Assembly (NCBI GenBank): GCA_002347405.1
Contig: DDXB01000031.1
Span: 73,563-137,562, forward strand
Reading direction: 5' to 3'
DNA: 64,000 nucleotides
From: Rhodocyclaceae bacterium UBA2271
Lineage (GTDB): Bacteria > Pseudomonadota > Gammaproteobacteria > Burkholderiales > Rhodocyclaceae
This document shows, piece after piece, positions 17,771-26,034 of the stretch. The position numbers and the translations under genes were made by a program. A model generated the notes under the pieces. That model had not been told where the DNA came from, searched no databases, and saw only the letters and a list, made by a program, of their open reading frames with translations. Numbering within the stretch: position 1 is the first letter of the stretch; each line of letters begins with the position of its first letter.

Positions 17771-20335
17771 TTACAACCACAGCATCATCCCCATCTCGAA
17801 GGGTTGGGTCAGCAGTTCGTGGTAGGGGTAGGCGCGGATGCGATAGTCGATCTTGCCGCACATGTCTGGCGTCAGGGTGATGGTGTAAAGGGATTCGCCA
17901 TGTTCCGGGCCGGGCCCCTGGTAGTCGAGATACAAGCGGCGCGGCGGCTTTGATTTGGCGTTGGAACTTGGCCGCGCCATGAGCAATTCGACCGCGATGT
18001 CGTCCGGCGCGAGATCATCGAGTCGCACCGCTACCTTGAAGTGCAGGCTGGTGCCGAAGACAATCCGCTTTTCCGGATTGTCGCAGCGGCGCAGGCTGAC
18101 GTTTGGCCAGGCCAGCCGCACTTTCTGTTTCCAGGTGGCGAGTTCCTGCGCGGCGGCGAAGTGGTTGGCGCTTTTCACGCGCCACTGATGGTCGGCGGGC
18201 GCATAGAACTTGGTGACATATTCACCAACCATGCGCATCGAAGTGAAGTGCGGCATGATCGTGGCGATCGAGCGCTTGGCCATGTCGACCCAGCCAGGGG
18301 AATAACCCATCGGCCCGCGTGCGTAGTAGAGCGGGATCACCTTGTCCTGCAGGGTTTCGTAAAGCTCGCGCCCTTCTTCCTGGTCGCGCCGCTCTTCATC
18401 GTGGATGCGCGAAGCCGGCTTGATCGCCCAGCCGTTCGCGCCATTTTCGTCCTGCTGAAAGCCTTCCCCCCACCAGCCGTCGAGCACCGAGAGGTTGATG
18501 ACGCCGTTGATGCCCGCCTTCATGCCCGAGGTGCCGGAGGCTTCGAGCGGATAGATCGGATTGTTGAGCCAGACATCGACGCCGGAGACCAGTCGCCGCG
18601 CCAGTCGCAGGTCATAGCCCTCGACCAGCAGGAAATGGCCCTCGAATTCCGGCATCTCCGCGACTTCATGAATGCGGCGGATCAACGCCTGCCCAGGCAG
18701 GTCGGCCGGGTGCGCCTTGCCGGCAAAGATGAACAAGACCGGACGCTCGGGATTGCAGATCAGGCGTTGCAGGCGGTCAAGATCGCGGAACAGCAGCGCG
18801 GCGCGCTTGTAGGTGGCGAAGCGGCGCGCGAAGGCGATCGTCAGAACATTGGGATTTTCCGGGTCGGCCAGGCGCAACAGGCGGTCGATGTGCGACTGCG
18901 AGATCTGGTTGCGCCCATGCTGTTGTGTGATGCGATGGTGCACCAGATGCAGCATCTGCGCCTTGATCGACTGGCGCACGCTCCAGAAGCTGTGGTCCGG
19001 AATGGCGTGGATTTCATCCCAGCAGCGCGGGTCGGTCAGCCGCTGGCGCCAGGCGGGGCCGAACACGCGGTCGAAGGTGTCGTGCCAGAGGTCAGAGAGG
19101 AAGGTTGGCACATGGACGCCGTTGGTGACGTAGCCGATCGGGTTCTCGGCCGGTTCGATCTGCGGCCACAGACCGGCGCAGATCTCGGCCGAGACGGTGC
19201 CGTGGATGCGCGAAACGCCGTTGTGGAAGCGTGAACCGCGGATGGCCAACGCCGTCATGTTGAAGTCGGGCTGGGTGCCGATGCGTCCCAGCGAAATCAG
19301 ATCATCGACGTCGCAACCCATGTCGTGGCAGCATTCGAGGAAATAGCGGCGGATGGTTTCCTCGGAAAAGTGGTCGTGGCCGGCCGGCACGGGTGTATGA
19401 GTGGTGAATACCGTGTTGCTGGCGACCGCCTCGAGCGCGCCGGAAAAGCTCAGCCCGGTCTGGATCAGGTCGCGGGTGCGTTCGAGGATCAGGAAGGCGG
19501 CATGCCCTTCGTTGATGTGCCAGACTGTGGGTTGCAGGCCCATTTCGGCCAGTGCGCGCACGCCACCCATGCCCAGCACGATCTCCTGTTCGAGGCGCGT
19601 GGTGCGGTCGCCGCCGTAGAGTTGGTGGGCGATATTGCGGTCGTGTGGCGAATTTTCCTCGAGGTCGGTGTCAAGCAGATACAGCGTGATGTGGCCGACG
19701 CGGGTCGACCAGACCTTGATCTGCACGGCGCGGCCGGGCATGTGAATGCTGACCTTGAGGTCGCTGCCGTCGGCGCGCTGCACCGGTGCCACGGGGAGGT
19801 CGTCGAAATCGGTGGCGCTGTACAGGGCGTGCTGGTGGCCCTCGCCGTCGATGCTTTGCTTGAAATAGCCCTGGCGGTACAGCAGACCGACGCCGACGAA
19901 TGGCAGATTCAGGTCGCTGGCGGTCTTGCAGTGGTCGCCGGCGAGGATGCCCAACCCGCCGGAGTAGATGGGCAGACTCTCATGGAAGCCGAATTCGGCG
20001 CAGAAATAGGCGATCAGCCCGCCAGCGGGTAGTTGCCCGGCGTGCTCGCGGCCCACGCCATCGTGGTAAGTGTCGTAGGCCGACAGCACCTTGGCGAGCG
20101 TACCCAGAAAGACCGTATCTTCCGCGGCCTCATTGAGATGGTGTTGGTCGATGCGTTTCAGGAAAGCCTTCGGGCTGTGGCCAACCACGCCCCAGAGTTT
20201 CTGGTCGAGGCGGGCAAACAGGGAGCGGGTGGGGCGATCCCAGCTATACCAGAGGTTATTGGCGAGCTCGTCGAGACGAGCGAGTCGCGCGGGAAGCTTG
20301 GGGTTGATCTCGAGTTGGAATAATGTACCGGCCAT
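17771..20335 (-). CDS. glgP: Alpha-glucan (glycogen) phosphorylase
   Basis: GlgP releases glucose-1-phosphate from the ends of glycogen. The 854-residue protein is of the short alpha-glucan phosphorylase type that begins with a DUF3417 region (NPKLPARLARLDELANNLWYSWD). The active-site segment EASGTSGMKAGINGVINLS carries the PLP lysine. WHINEGHAAF and VFTTHTPVPAGHDHF are also typical. The ATG at 20335 is supported by the conserved start. The gene follows the GH57 gene by 36 bp; both act on stored glucan and are probably co-transcribed. Confidence 0.95.
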   Translation of the reverse strand: MAGTLFQLEINPKLPARLARLDELANNLWYSWDRPTRSLFARLDQKLWGVVGHSPKAFLKRIDQHHLNEAAEDTVFLGTLAKVLSAYDTYHDGVGREHAGQLPAGGLIAYFCAEFGFHESLPIYSGGLGILAGDHCKTASDLNLPFVGVGLLYRQGYFKQSIDGEGHQHALYSATDFDDLPVAPVQRADGSDLKVSIHMPGRAVQIKVWSTRVGHITLYLLDTDLEENSPHDRNIAHQLYGGDRTTRLEQEIVLGMGGVRALAEMGLQPTVWHINEGHAAFLILERTRDLIQTGLSFSGALEAVASNTVFTTHTPVPAGHDHFSEETIRRYFLECCHDMGCDVDDLISLGRIGTQPDFNMTALAIRGSRFHNGVSRIHGTVSAEICAGLWPQIEPAENPIGYVTNGVHVPTFLSDLWHDTFDRVFGPAWRQRLTDPRCWDEIHAIPDHSFWSVRQSIKAQMLHLVHHRITQQHGRNQISQSHIDRLLRLADPENPNVLTIAFARRFATYKRAALLFRDLDRLQRLICNPERPVLFIFAGKAHPADLPGQALIRRIHEVAEMPEFEGHFLLVEGYDLRLARRLVSGVDVWLNNPIYPLEASGTSGMKAGINGVINLSVLDGWWGEGFQQDENGANGWAIKPASRIHDEERRDQEEGRELYETLQDKVIPLYYARGPMGYSPGWVDMAKRSIATIMPHFTSMRMVGEYVTKFYAPADHQWRVKSANHFAAAQELATWKQKVRLAWPNVSLRRCDNPEKRIVFGTSLHFKVAVRLDDLAPDDIAVELLMARPSSNAKSKPPRRLYLDYQGPGPEHGESLYTITLTPDMCGKIDYRIRAYPYHELLTQPFEMGMMLWL

Positions 20336-20371
20336 GATGATTCCCGATGTTTTTATGTTTGAGGGTGCATT

Positions 20372-22087
20372 TTACGCGGGTTGCGCTGCCTGCCCGCCGC
20401 CGCGCCGCATGGTGCCGCCGGCGTCGACCGTCGCATGGTCGGTGCGACCGGTCGAAATGGGGGCGTCGAGCTGTGCGGGTGGCGCGAGTTGCAGGCAGTG
20501 ATACAGGTTGGCGAGGTTGCGACGGAACAAGCGGTCGAAGCTGACCACCGCCTGCGCCGGGTTGTAGTCGCCAAACCACCAAAACCAGTCCGAGCTTTCG
20601 CAGATGGCGAGTTGTGCTTCCGCCGCCTCCGCCTCTGCCGCACTCAGGCGGCCGCTGGCAATTACCTGGTCATAACTGCGCTTGGCGGCGCACAGCAGAT
20701 CCCAGGCGTGATTCTTGGCCGGTTCGCCGATCCAGGTCGAGAAGGTGCCATATACCCAGCTCCCCGCCGTCAGTTTTGGCAAAGTCGGCGCTGGCGGGAC
20801 GGCATCCTTCAGCACGTCGGCATAGGTGCGGGTGCGAATCGCCGGCCGCGCTTCGAGCAGTTCATACAGGTCGTCGAAGAAGTAGTAGCCGTTGTAGGGG
20901 TAATACTCCCAGGCATTCTCGCCATCGAGGATGACGCTGACCAGCGGCGTCTCTCCGACCGGTGCGGCGGCGGCGATGGTTTCGAGTTGCGCGACGAAAT
21001 GCGCGGCGGCATCGCGGCCATGCCATTTCGAGTATTCGAAACCGATCAGGTCGGAGAGGCGGTCATCGCGGAAAAACAGGGTAAGCCCGGGTGTTTCCGC
21101 CAGTTGCCAGGGATGGTGGGCCGCATGGGGTGGCGGCGTGCCGAGGCTGTGTTGCAGCACGTTTTCGCCGCTGGCGGCCCAGCGGCAGCCTGCTGCGGCA
21201 AGTAGCTGGAGGAACGCGGTGGACAGCGCACCCTCGGCTGGCCACAGGCCGGTCGGCGGTGCGCCAAAGCGCCGGGCATGGCTTTCCTGTGCTGCGGCAA
21301 TGTGTTTACGCACTCGCTCGCGTCCGCCGGGGTAGAGGGTCGCCAGCGGTAGGGGGGCCTCTGGCTGGCTTTCGCGCGCCGACTGAAAGTCAAGCAGCAA
21401 TGGCGCCAGCGGATGGCAGGCCGGCGTCGCCGACAGTTCGATCTGGCCGCGTGCCTGCAGGGCGCGATAGCGAGGCACCAGCTCAGCCAGTGTTTTGCCG
21501 ATGTAGGTGAGCAGTGCCTGGCGGTCGGCCAGGCTGTAGGCTTCGCCCTTGGCCATCAGGTCGGCCAGCAGCGGTGCGCGTCGCCGCTCGGTTTCGCCGG
21601 TCCAGACCAGGTGGTACCAGGTCACCAGATCGGCCAGGTAGGCACCCGAAAGGTAGGCGAGGGCTGCTTCGCCTTCGCGGGTCAGTGACTCGTAAAGTTC
21701 GTGCAGCCGCCGGTAACGGGGAAAAGGCGCCAGCATGGTGGCGTGGTTGCAGCGGAAGCAGGTTTCAAGCAGGAATTTGCGCTCGACGGCGGAAAGTGCA
21801 TCGAGGTCATCCGTCGCCAGCAGGCGCAACAAGGGGTCCCTGAATTCACCGGAGGCAAACTGCCCGATGTAATCGTCGATCTGGTCGAGCAGCACCGGCA
21901 CGAAATTCACCACTGCCCGGATCGTCGGGTGACGCTCCAGATGCGCCGCCATGTCGGTGTAATCCTTGAGGGCATGCAGGTAGGTCCACGGCATGACAAA
22001 GGTGCCGCCGCCATGTTGACCATGGTCACGATAGTCCGGCTGATGCATGTGCCAGAGGAAAACCAGATCGAGCGGTGCCGCTGCCAT
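20372..22087 (-). CDS. Glycoside hydrolase family 57 protein
   Basis: The 571-residue protein begins LDLVFLWHMHQPDYRD, the GH57 N-terminal motif with its HMHQP, and contains GLWPAEGALS and SVILDGENAWEYYPYNGYYFFDDLYELL, where GH57 catalytic residues lie. GH57 enzymes include alpha-amylases, 4-alpha-glucanotransferases and glycogen branching enzymes; the sequence alone does not decide. Its place between glgC and glgP, with no GH13 branching enzyme in the window, makes a glucan-remodelling role likely. An R1 repeat in frame encodes KDAVPPAPTLPKL before the conserved AGSWVYGTFSTWIG. Confidence 0.9.
   Translation of the reverse strand: MAAAPLDLVFLWHMHQPDYRDHGQHGGGTFVMPWTYLHALKDYTDMAAHLERHPTIRAVVNFVPVLLDQIDDYIGQFASGEFRDPLLRLLATDDLDALSAVERKFLLETCFRCNHATMLAPFPRYRRLHELYESLTREGEAALAYLSGAYLADLVTWYHLVWTGETERRRAPLLADLMAKGEAYSLADRQALLTYIGKTLAELVPRYRALQARGQIELSATPACHPLAPLLLDFQSARESQPEAPLPLATLYPGGRERVRKHIAAAQESHARRFGAPPTGLWPAEGALSTAFLQLLAAAGCRWAASGENVLQHSLGTPPPHAAHHPWQLAETPGLTLFFRDDRLSDLIGFEYSKWHGRDAAAHFVAQLETIAAAAPVGETPLVSVILDGENAWEYYPYNGYYFFDDLYELLEARPAIRTRTYADVLKDAVPPAPTLPKLTAGSWVYGTFSTWIGEPAKNHAWDLLCAAKRSYDQVIASGRLSAAEAEAAEAQLAICESSDWFWWFGDYNPAQAVVSFDRLFRRNLANLYHCLQLAPPAQLDAPISTGRTDHATVDAGGTMRRGGGQAAQPA
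20781..20803 (-). repeat. R1 repeat inside the GH57 gene
   Basis: A full 23-base match to R1 on the minus strand, in frame as AVPPAPT just before a conserved motif. Confidence 0.75.
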
Positions 22088-22099
22088 GGCGATCCGGGT

Positions 22100-23404
22100 T
22101 TAACGAATCTGGTGGATGCGCTGCCCCAGCATCTCGGGGGTGACCAGGGTGATGCCGTTGGGGGTGACGTGGAAGCGTTGCCGATCCTGTACCGGGTCGT
22201 AACCGATCACCATGTCTTCAGGGACATGGCAACTCTTGTCGATCACCGCTCGGCGGATTTTGGCGCGGCGGCCAATCGTGCAATTGGGCAGCAGCACCGA
22301 ATCTTCAACCTCGGCCCAGCTGTGCAGGACAACGCGCGAAAACAGCAGCGAGCGGCGCGCCGTGGCGCCGCTGATGATGTTCCCCCCCGAGACCAGCGAG
22401 TCGATCGCCATGCCGCGCCGCTCGTCTTCATCGAAGACGAACTTGGCCGGCGGCAGTTGCGCCTGATAGGTCCAAATCGGCCATTCCTCGTCATACATGT
22501 TGAGGTCCGGCGAGACCTTGGTCAGTTCGATGTTCGCCTCCCAAAAGGCATCGATGGTGCCGACGTCGCGCCAGTAGGGGATGCCACTGTCCGGCATGCC
22601 GACGCAGCTGTCGGCGAAGTTGTGGGCCAGGCAGCGGTAGCGGGTGATGACGTGCGGAATGATGTCCTTGCCGAAATCATGGCTGGAATTCGGGTCATCG
22701 GCATCGCGGATCAGTTGCTCGAACAGGAAGTCGGTATTGAAGACATACACGCCCATGTTGGCCAGTGCGCGGTCGCTGCGACCCGGAATGCATGGCGGCT
22801 CCTGCGGCTTTTCGAGAAAGCTGACGATACGTTTCGTGTCGTTGACGCCGATCACGCCGAAGGCGCTTGCCTCATGGAGCGGCACGTCCATGCAGGCGAC
22901 CGTCAGGTCGGCACCGGTCTGGGCGTGCTGGGCCAGCAGGCGGCCGTAGTCCATCTTGTAGATGTGGTCGCCGGACAGGACCAGCACATACTTCGCCTTG
23001 CGCCGCCGCAGCATGTCCATGTTCTGAAACACGGCGTCGGCGGTGCCCTGATACCAGCCTTCGCCAGTCTGCTGCTGGGCGGGCAGGAGGTCGATGAACT
23101 CGTCGAAGCGTCCATCGAGGAAACTCCAGCCGTGCTGGAGGTGGTGGATCAGGCTTTGCGCCTTGTACTGGCTGGCGACACCGATGCGGCGCACACCCGA
23201 ATTCACGCAATTCGACAGCGCAAAATCGATGATGCGAAATTTGCCGCCGAACGGCACGGCGGGCTTGCAGCGCCAGTCGGTGAGCTGCATCAGGCGACTG
23301 CCGCGGCCGCCGGCCAGAATGATGGCGTAGCTTGAGCGCGTCAGTTGGCTGACGAAGCGACCCTGTACGGATTGCGGATCATTGAGCGATAGATCTTGTT
23401 GCAT
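22100..23404 (-). CDS. glgC: Glucose-1-phosphate adenylyltransferase
   Basis: GlgC makes ADP-glucose from ATP and glucose-1-phosphate, the committed step of glycogen synthesis. The 434-residue protein has the N-terminal AIILAGGRGSRLMQLT nucleotide-binding motif, WRCKPAVPFGGKFRIIDFALSNC, YVLVLSGDHIYKMDY and a C-terminal left-handed helix region with NCTIGRRAKI. The ATG at 23404 is chosen over a TTG two codons earlier because AGGGAG is correctly spaced from it. It is the first gene of the cluster glgC-GH57-glgP, with gaps of only 12 and 36 bp. Confidence 0.96.
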   Translation of the reverse strand: MQQDLSLNDPQSVQGRFVSQLTRSSYAIILAGGRGSRLMQLTDWRCKPAVPFGGKFRIIDFALSNCVNSGVRRIGVASQYKAQSLIHHLQHGWSFLDGRFDEFIDLLPAQQQTGEGWYQGTADAVFQNMDMLRRRKAKYVLVLSGDHIYKMDYGRLLAQHAQTGADLTVACMDVPLHEASAFGVIGVNDTKRIVSFLEKPQEPPCIPGRSDRALANMGVYVFNTDFLFEQLIRDADDPNSSHDFGKDIIPHVITRYRCLAHNFADSCVGMPDSGIPYWRDVGTIDAFWEANIELTKVSPDLNMYDEEWPIWTYQAQLPPAKFVFDEDERRGMAIDSLVSGGNIISGATARRSLLFSRVVLHSWAEVEDSVLLPNCTIGRRAKIRRAVIDKSCHVPEDMVIGYDPVQDRQRFHVTPNGITLVTPEMLGQRIHQIR

Positions 23405-23523
23405 GTGCAACTCCCTTGCATGCTGGGTGGCATAACCGCCGCGTATGTTTATTAATGCTTGCTCGCGCTAGCAGCGGACAAGCTCCCTCTGGCGGGCGGG
23501 AGCAGTTCGGACGGCAGGCGTGG

Positions 23524-23919
23524 TTATGGGTTGAGAACGCCTTCGCGCAGCAGGCGATCAACCTCGGCTTCCGCTGCCGTCCAGTCCTCCAGCGCATTGC
23601 CGCCCAGAAAGCCGCGCCGCTCGGCAATGTAATAGGCCGCAACCTCGATGTAGTAACGGCGCTGATCGGGGGCCAAAGTACCGCCGCCAGCCTTGGCCTT
23701 GCTTGGCTTGGTCGTGCCGGTGACCGCCTTGGCCGGTTTGGCAGCTGCGCTACTTTTTGCCGCCTTGACTACAGTCGCGGGCTTCTTCGTTGCTGCGGCC
23801 GGTTTCTTTGCTGCTGCCGCCGCTGGTTTGGCTGATTTTGCCGGGCTGGCCACTTTGCGGGCTGTTGCTGCGGCCTTGGGCTTGACTGGTTTATCGCCGG
23901 ATTTTGGGGTTGTCGCCAT
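23524..23919 (-). CDS. Lys/Ala-rich protein with C-terminal DUF2934 domain
   Basis: The first 85 or so of 131 residues are a histone H1-like low-complexity tail of Lys, Ala, Pro and Thr (repeated KPAA, AAKKPA). The last 40 (RRYYIEVAAYYIAERRGFLGG through WTAAEAEVDRLL) form a DUF2934 domain, a short helical domain often found beside glycogen genes in this group. AAGGAG six bases before the ATG at 23919 decides the start. The basic tail suggests nucleic acid or polyanion binding, but the function is unknown. Confidence 0.85.
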   Translation of the reverse strand: MATTPKSGDKPVKPKAAATARKVASPAKSAKPAAAAAKKPAAATKKPATVVKAAKSSAAAKPAKAVTGTTKPSKAKAGGGTLAPDQRRYYIEVAAYYIAERRGFLGGNALEDWTAAEAEVDRLLREGVLNP

Positions 23920-24008
23920 GGTTGTCTCCTTGTGTTTAATGACCAAGCTTTTCAGCCATAGCTTACATTATTCGCCAAGCATGTCCATGCTTGTTGGCAG
24001 TCGATGAT

Positions 24009-25004
24009 TTATGCGCGGGACATTGCAAGGGCGCGCTGCGCCAGAGAAGCCGCGCCCTGCAGGCCGATATCCGGGGCGGTGACGACATGCACGGGCATCT
24101 GCCGGGCAAGCTCGGCATGCTCGGCTTTGGCATTGAAGGCGGTCATGAAGGTGCCGTCTTGCAGCAACGGCAGCAGTTTCTGGGTGACGCCGCCGGCGAG
24201 GAAGACGCCGCCGCGCGCCAGCAGCGCCAGGGCCATGTCGCCGGCAAACGCGCCATAGCTGGCCATGAAGATAGCGACAGTGCGCCGGGCCAGGCTGTGG
24301 GGGTCGGCAAGCGCCAGCGTGCCGATGGCCGCGGCCGGATCGTCGCTCGCGAGCGGGTCGGGCATGTCGGCGACCTCGCGGGTGACGAGAAATCGATACA
24401 GGCTGATCAGCCCCATGCCGGAAATGGCTCGTTCGGCGGTGGCGCGCTCCTGTTCTTCGCGCAGGAAAGCGGCAAACTCCATCTGCAGATTGTCGGCGGG
24501 CGCATAGCCGACATGCCCGCCTTCGCTGGGCAGAATGTTGAAGCCATGCTCCGTCGGGACGATGCAGGCCATGCCCAGGCCGGTGCCGGCGCCGATGGCC
24601 AGTCGCACGCCAGTGCTGCGCGGCGTGCCCGGTTGCAGACACAGTAGCCCTTCTGCCGGGATGACGGCTATCCCGGCGGCAACAGCGGCGAAGTCGTTGG
24701 CCAGCGTGACGGGGATATCCAGAATTTGTTCCAGCGCTGCTGCATCCGCCTGCCAGGGCAGGTTGGTGAAGCGTGCCTGCCGCCCGTCGTCGCTGACCGG
24801 CCCGGCCACCGCCAGGCAGGCGCCAGCCACTCCGCTCAGCGCGTCGCCGGCATCGGCCTTGAATTGCGCCAGAAGTTCTTCAAGGCTGGAAAAGTCGGCG
24901 CTGGCGTAACGGCGCGTCAGTGTGAACTTCGGCCTGTCGTCGGCAAATTCGGCGATGCCGAAGCGCGCCTTGGTACCACCCAGATCAGCGGCAAGAACCT
25001 TCAT
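24009..25004 (-). CDS. glk: Glucokinase (ROK-independent Glk family)
   Basis: Glk phosphorylates glucose with ATP. The 331-residue protein begins MKVLAADLGGTKARFGI (phosphate-binding loop) and has TLANDFAAVAAG with the catalytic Asp, LAIGAGTGLGMA and LPSEGGHVGYAP. The ATG at 25004 is preceded by GAGG at a suitable distance. It feeds Pgi and the glycogen genes nearby. A stretch encoding RRYASADFSS matches R1 at about 22 of 24 bases (24890-24913). Similar residues occur in other Glk proteins, so this may be chance. Confidence 0.94.
   Translation of the reverse strand: MKVLAADLGGTKARFGIAEFADDRPKFTLTRRYASADFSSLEELLAQFKADAGDALSGVAGACLAVAGPVSDDGRQARFTNLPWQADAAALEQILDIPVTLANDFAAVAAGIAVIPAEGLLCLQPGTPRSTGVRLAIGAGTGLGMACIVPTEHGFNILPSEGGHVGYAPADNLQMEFAAFLREEQERATAERAISGMGLISLYRFLVTREVADMPDPLASDDPAAAIGTLALADPHSLARRTVAIFMASYGAFAGDMALALLARGGVFLAGGVTQKLLPLLQDGTFMTAFNAKAEHAELARQMPVHVVTAPDIGLQGAASLAQRALAMSRA
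24890..24913 (-). repeat. R1-like sequence inside glk
   Basis: It differs from R1 at two bases (TTA in place of TCC). The family already allows these residues here, so an inserted repeat is not proven. Confidence 0.4.
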
Positions 25005-25018
25005 GTCAATAACCTCAA

Positions 25019-25155
25019 CACACACCACGGAGTACACGGAGAGCACGGAGGAAGTGCGAATTCAGTAATGGTGACGGTTAGCCCGTCGGCTGCCCCATAT
25101 GCATTTTGCAACACCGTGAATTTTCTCCGTGCTCTCCGTGTCCTCCGTGGTGAAC
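25019..25155. repeat. Inverted repeat of the CTCCGTG type between thyA and glk
   Basis: ACCACGGAGTACACGGAGA with GCACGGAGGA (about 25025-25053) and TCTCCGTGCTCTCCGTG with TCCTCCGTGGTGA (about 25125-25155) form a long imperfect hairpin around a loop of about 70 bases. This kind of repeat is widespread in intergenic DNA of environmental proteobacteria. Confidence 0.7.
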
Positions 25156-25170
25156 CGCTTTTTTCCCGGT

Positions 25171-25965
25171 TCATACCGCAATCGGCGCGGCGATGTGCGG
25201 ATGCGGGTCATAGCCTGCGAGCGTGAAATCCTCGAAGCGGAAGGCGAACAGGTCCGTGACGTCCGGATTCAGGCGCATCGTTGGTAGCGTGCGCGGTGTG
25301 CGCGACAGTTGCAGTTGCGCCTGTTCGAGGTGGTTGCTGTAGAGGTGGGCATCGCCCAGGGTATGCACGAAATCGCCCGGCCGCAAGCCGCACACCTGCG
25401 CCACCATCAGGGTCAGCAGCGCATAGGAGGCGATATTGAAAGGCACGCCGAGAAAAATGTCGGCGCTGCGCTGATAGAGCTGGCAGCTCAATCTGCCGTC
25501 GGCAACGTAGAACTGGAACAGCGCATGGCAGGGCGGCAGCGCTTGTGCGTCGACGTCGGCCGGGTTCCAGGCCGTGACGATGTGGCGGCGCGAATCCGGG
25601 TTCTTCTTCAGCCCCTCGATCAGCTGCGTTATCTGGTCGATTTCCTTATTGTCCCGCCCCGGCCAGTGCCGCCACTGGTAGCCATAGACCGGGCCGAGGT
25701 CGCCATTCTCGTCCGCCCAATCGTCCCAGATCGAAACCTTGTTCTCCTTCAGATAGGCGATGTTGGTGTCGCCGCGCAGGAACCACAGCAGCTCGTGGAT
25801 GATCGAGCGCAGGTGCAGCTTTTTGGTGGTCAGCAGCGGAAAACCGGCGGCGAGGTCGAAACGCATCTGCCAGCCGAACACCGAGCGCGTGCCGGTGCCG
25901 GTGCGGTCGGCCTTGACGTGCCCGTGGTCGAGCACATGCTGCATGAGTTCGTGATATTGGCGCAT
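25171..25965 (-). CDS. thyA: Thymidylate synthase
   Basis: ThyA methylates dUMP to dTMP using methylenetetrahydrofolate, yielding the dihydrofolate that FolA recycles. The 264 residues match the family exactly. It has RTGTGTRSVFGWQMRFDL, HELLWFLRGDTN, the catalytic LPPCHALFQFYV (Cys), QRSADIFLGVPFNIASYA and the C-terminal AAPIAV. The ATG at 25965 (MRQYHEL) is the conserved start; the open frame beyond it is not part of the gene. It is transcribed divergently from the aminopeptidase gene, from a shared palindromic promoter region. Confidence 0.97.
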   Translation of the reverse strand: MRQYHELMQHVLDHGHVKADRTGTGTRSVFGWQMRFDLAAGFPLLTTKKLHLRSIIHELLWFLRGDTNIAYLKENKVSIWDDWADENGDLGPVYGYQWRHWPGRDNKEIDQITQLIEGLKKNPDSRRHIVTAWNPADVDAQALPPCHALFQFYVADGRLSCQLYQRSADIFLGVPFNIASYALLTLMVAQVCGLRPGDFVHTLGDAHLYSNHLEQAQLQLSRTPRTLPTMRLNPDVTDLFAFRFEDFTLAGYDPHPHIAAPIAV

Positions 25966-25999
25966 CGGGAAATGGGGCAGAGGTTGGTTGGGCGGGTGC

Positions 26000-26020
26000 T
26001 TATAATCACTTGAATTATAA
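26000..26020. promoter_or_regulatory. Palindrome carrying two divergent -10 boxes (thyA / aminopeptidase)
   Basis: TTATAAT (26000-26006) and ATTATAA (26014-26020) are perfect inverted arms around CACTTGA. Each arm contains a perfect TATAAT, one per strand. The predicted starts would lie about 20-40 bases before each ATG. No convincing -35 box was seen on either side. Confidence 0.6.
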
Positions 26021-26034
26021 GGTGAGGTGATCCG

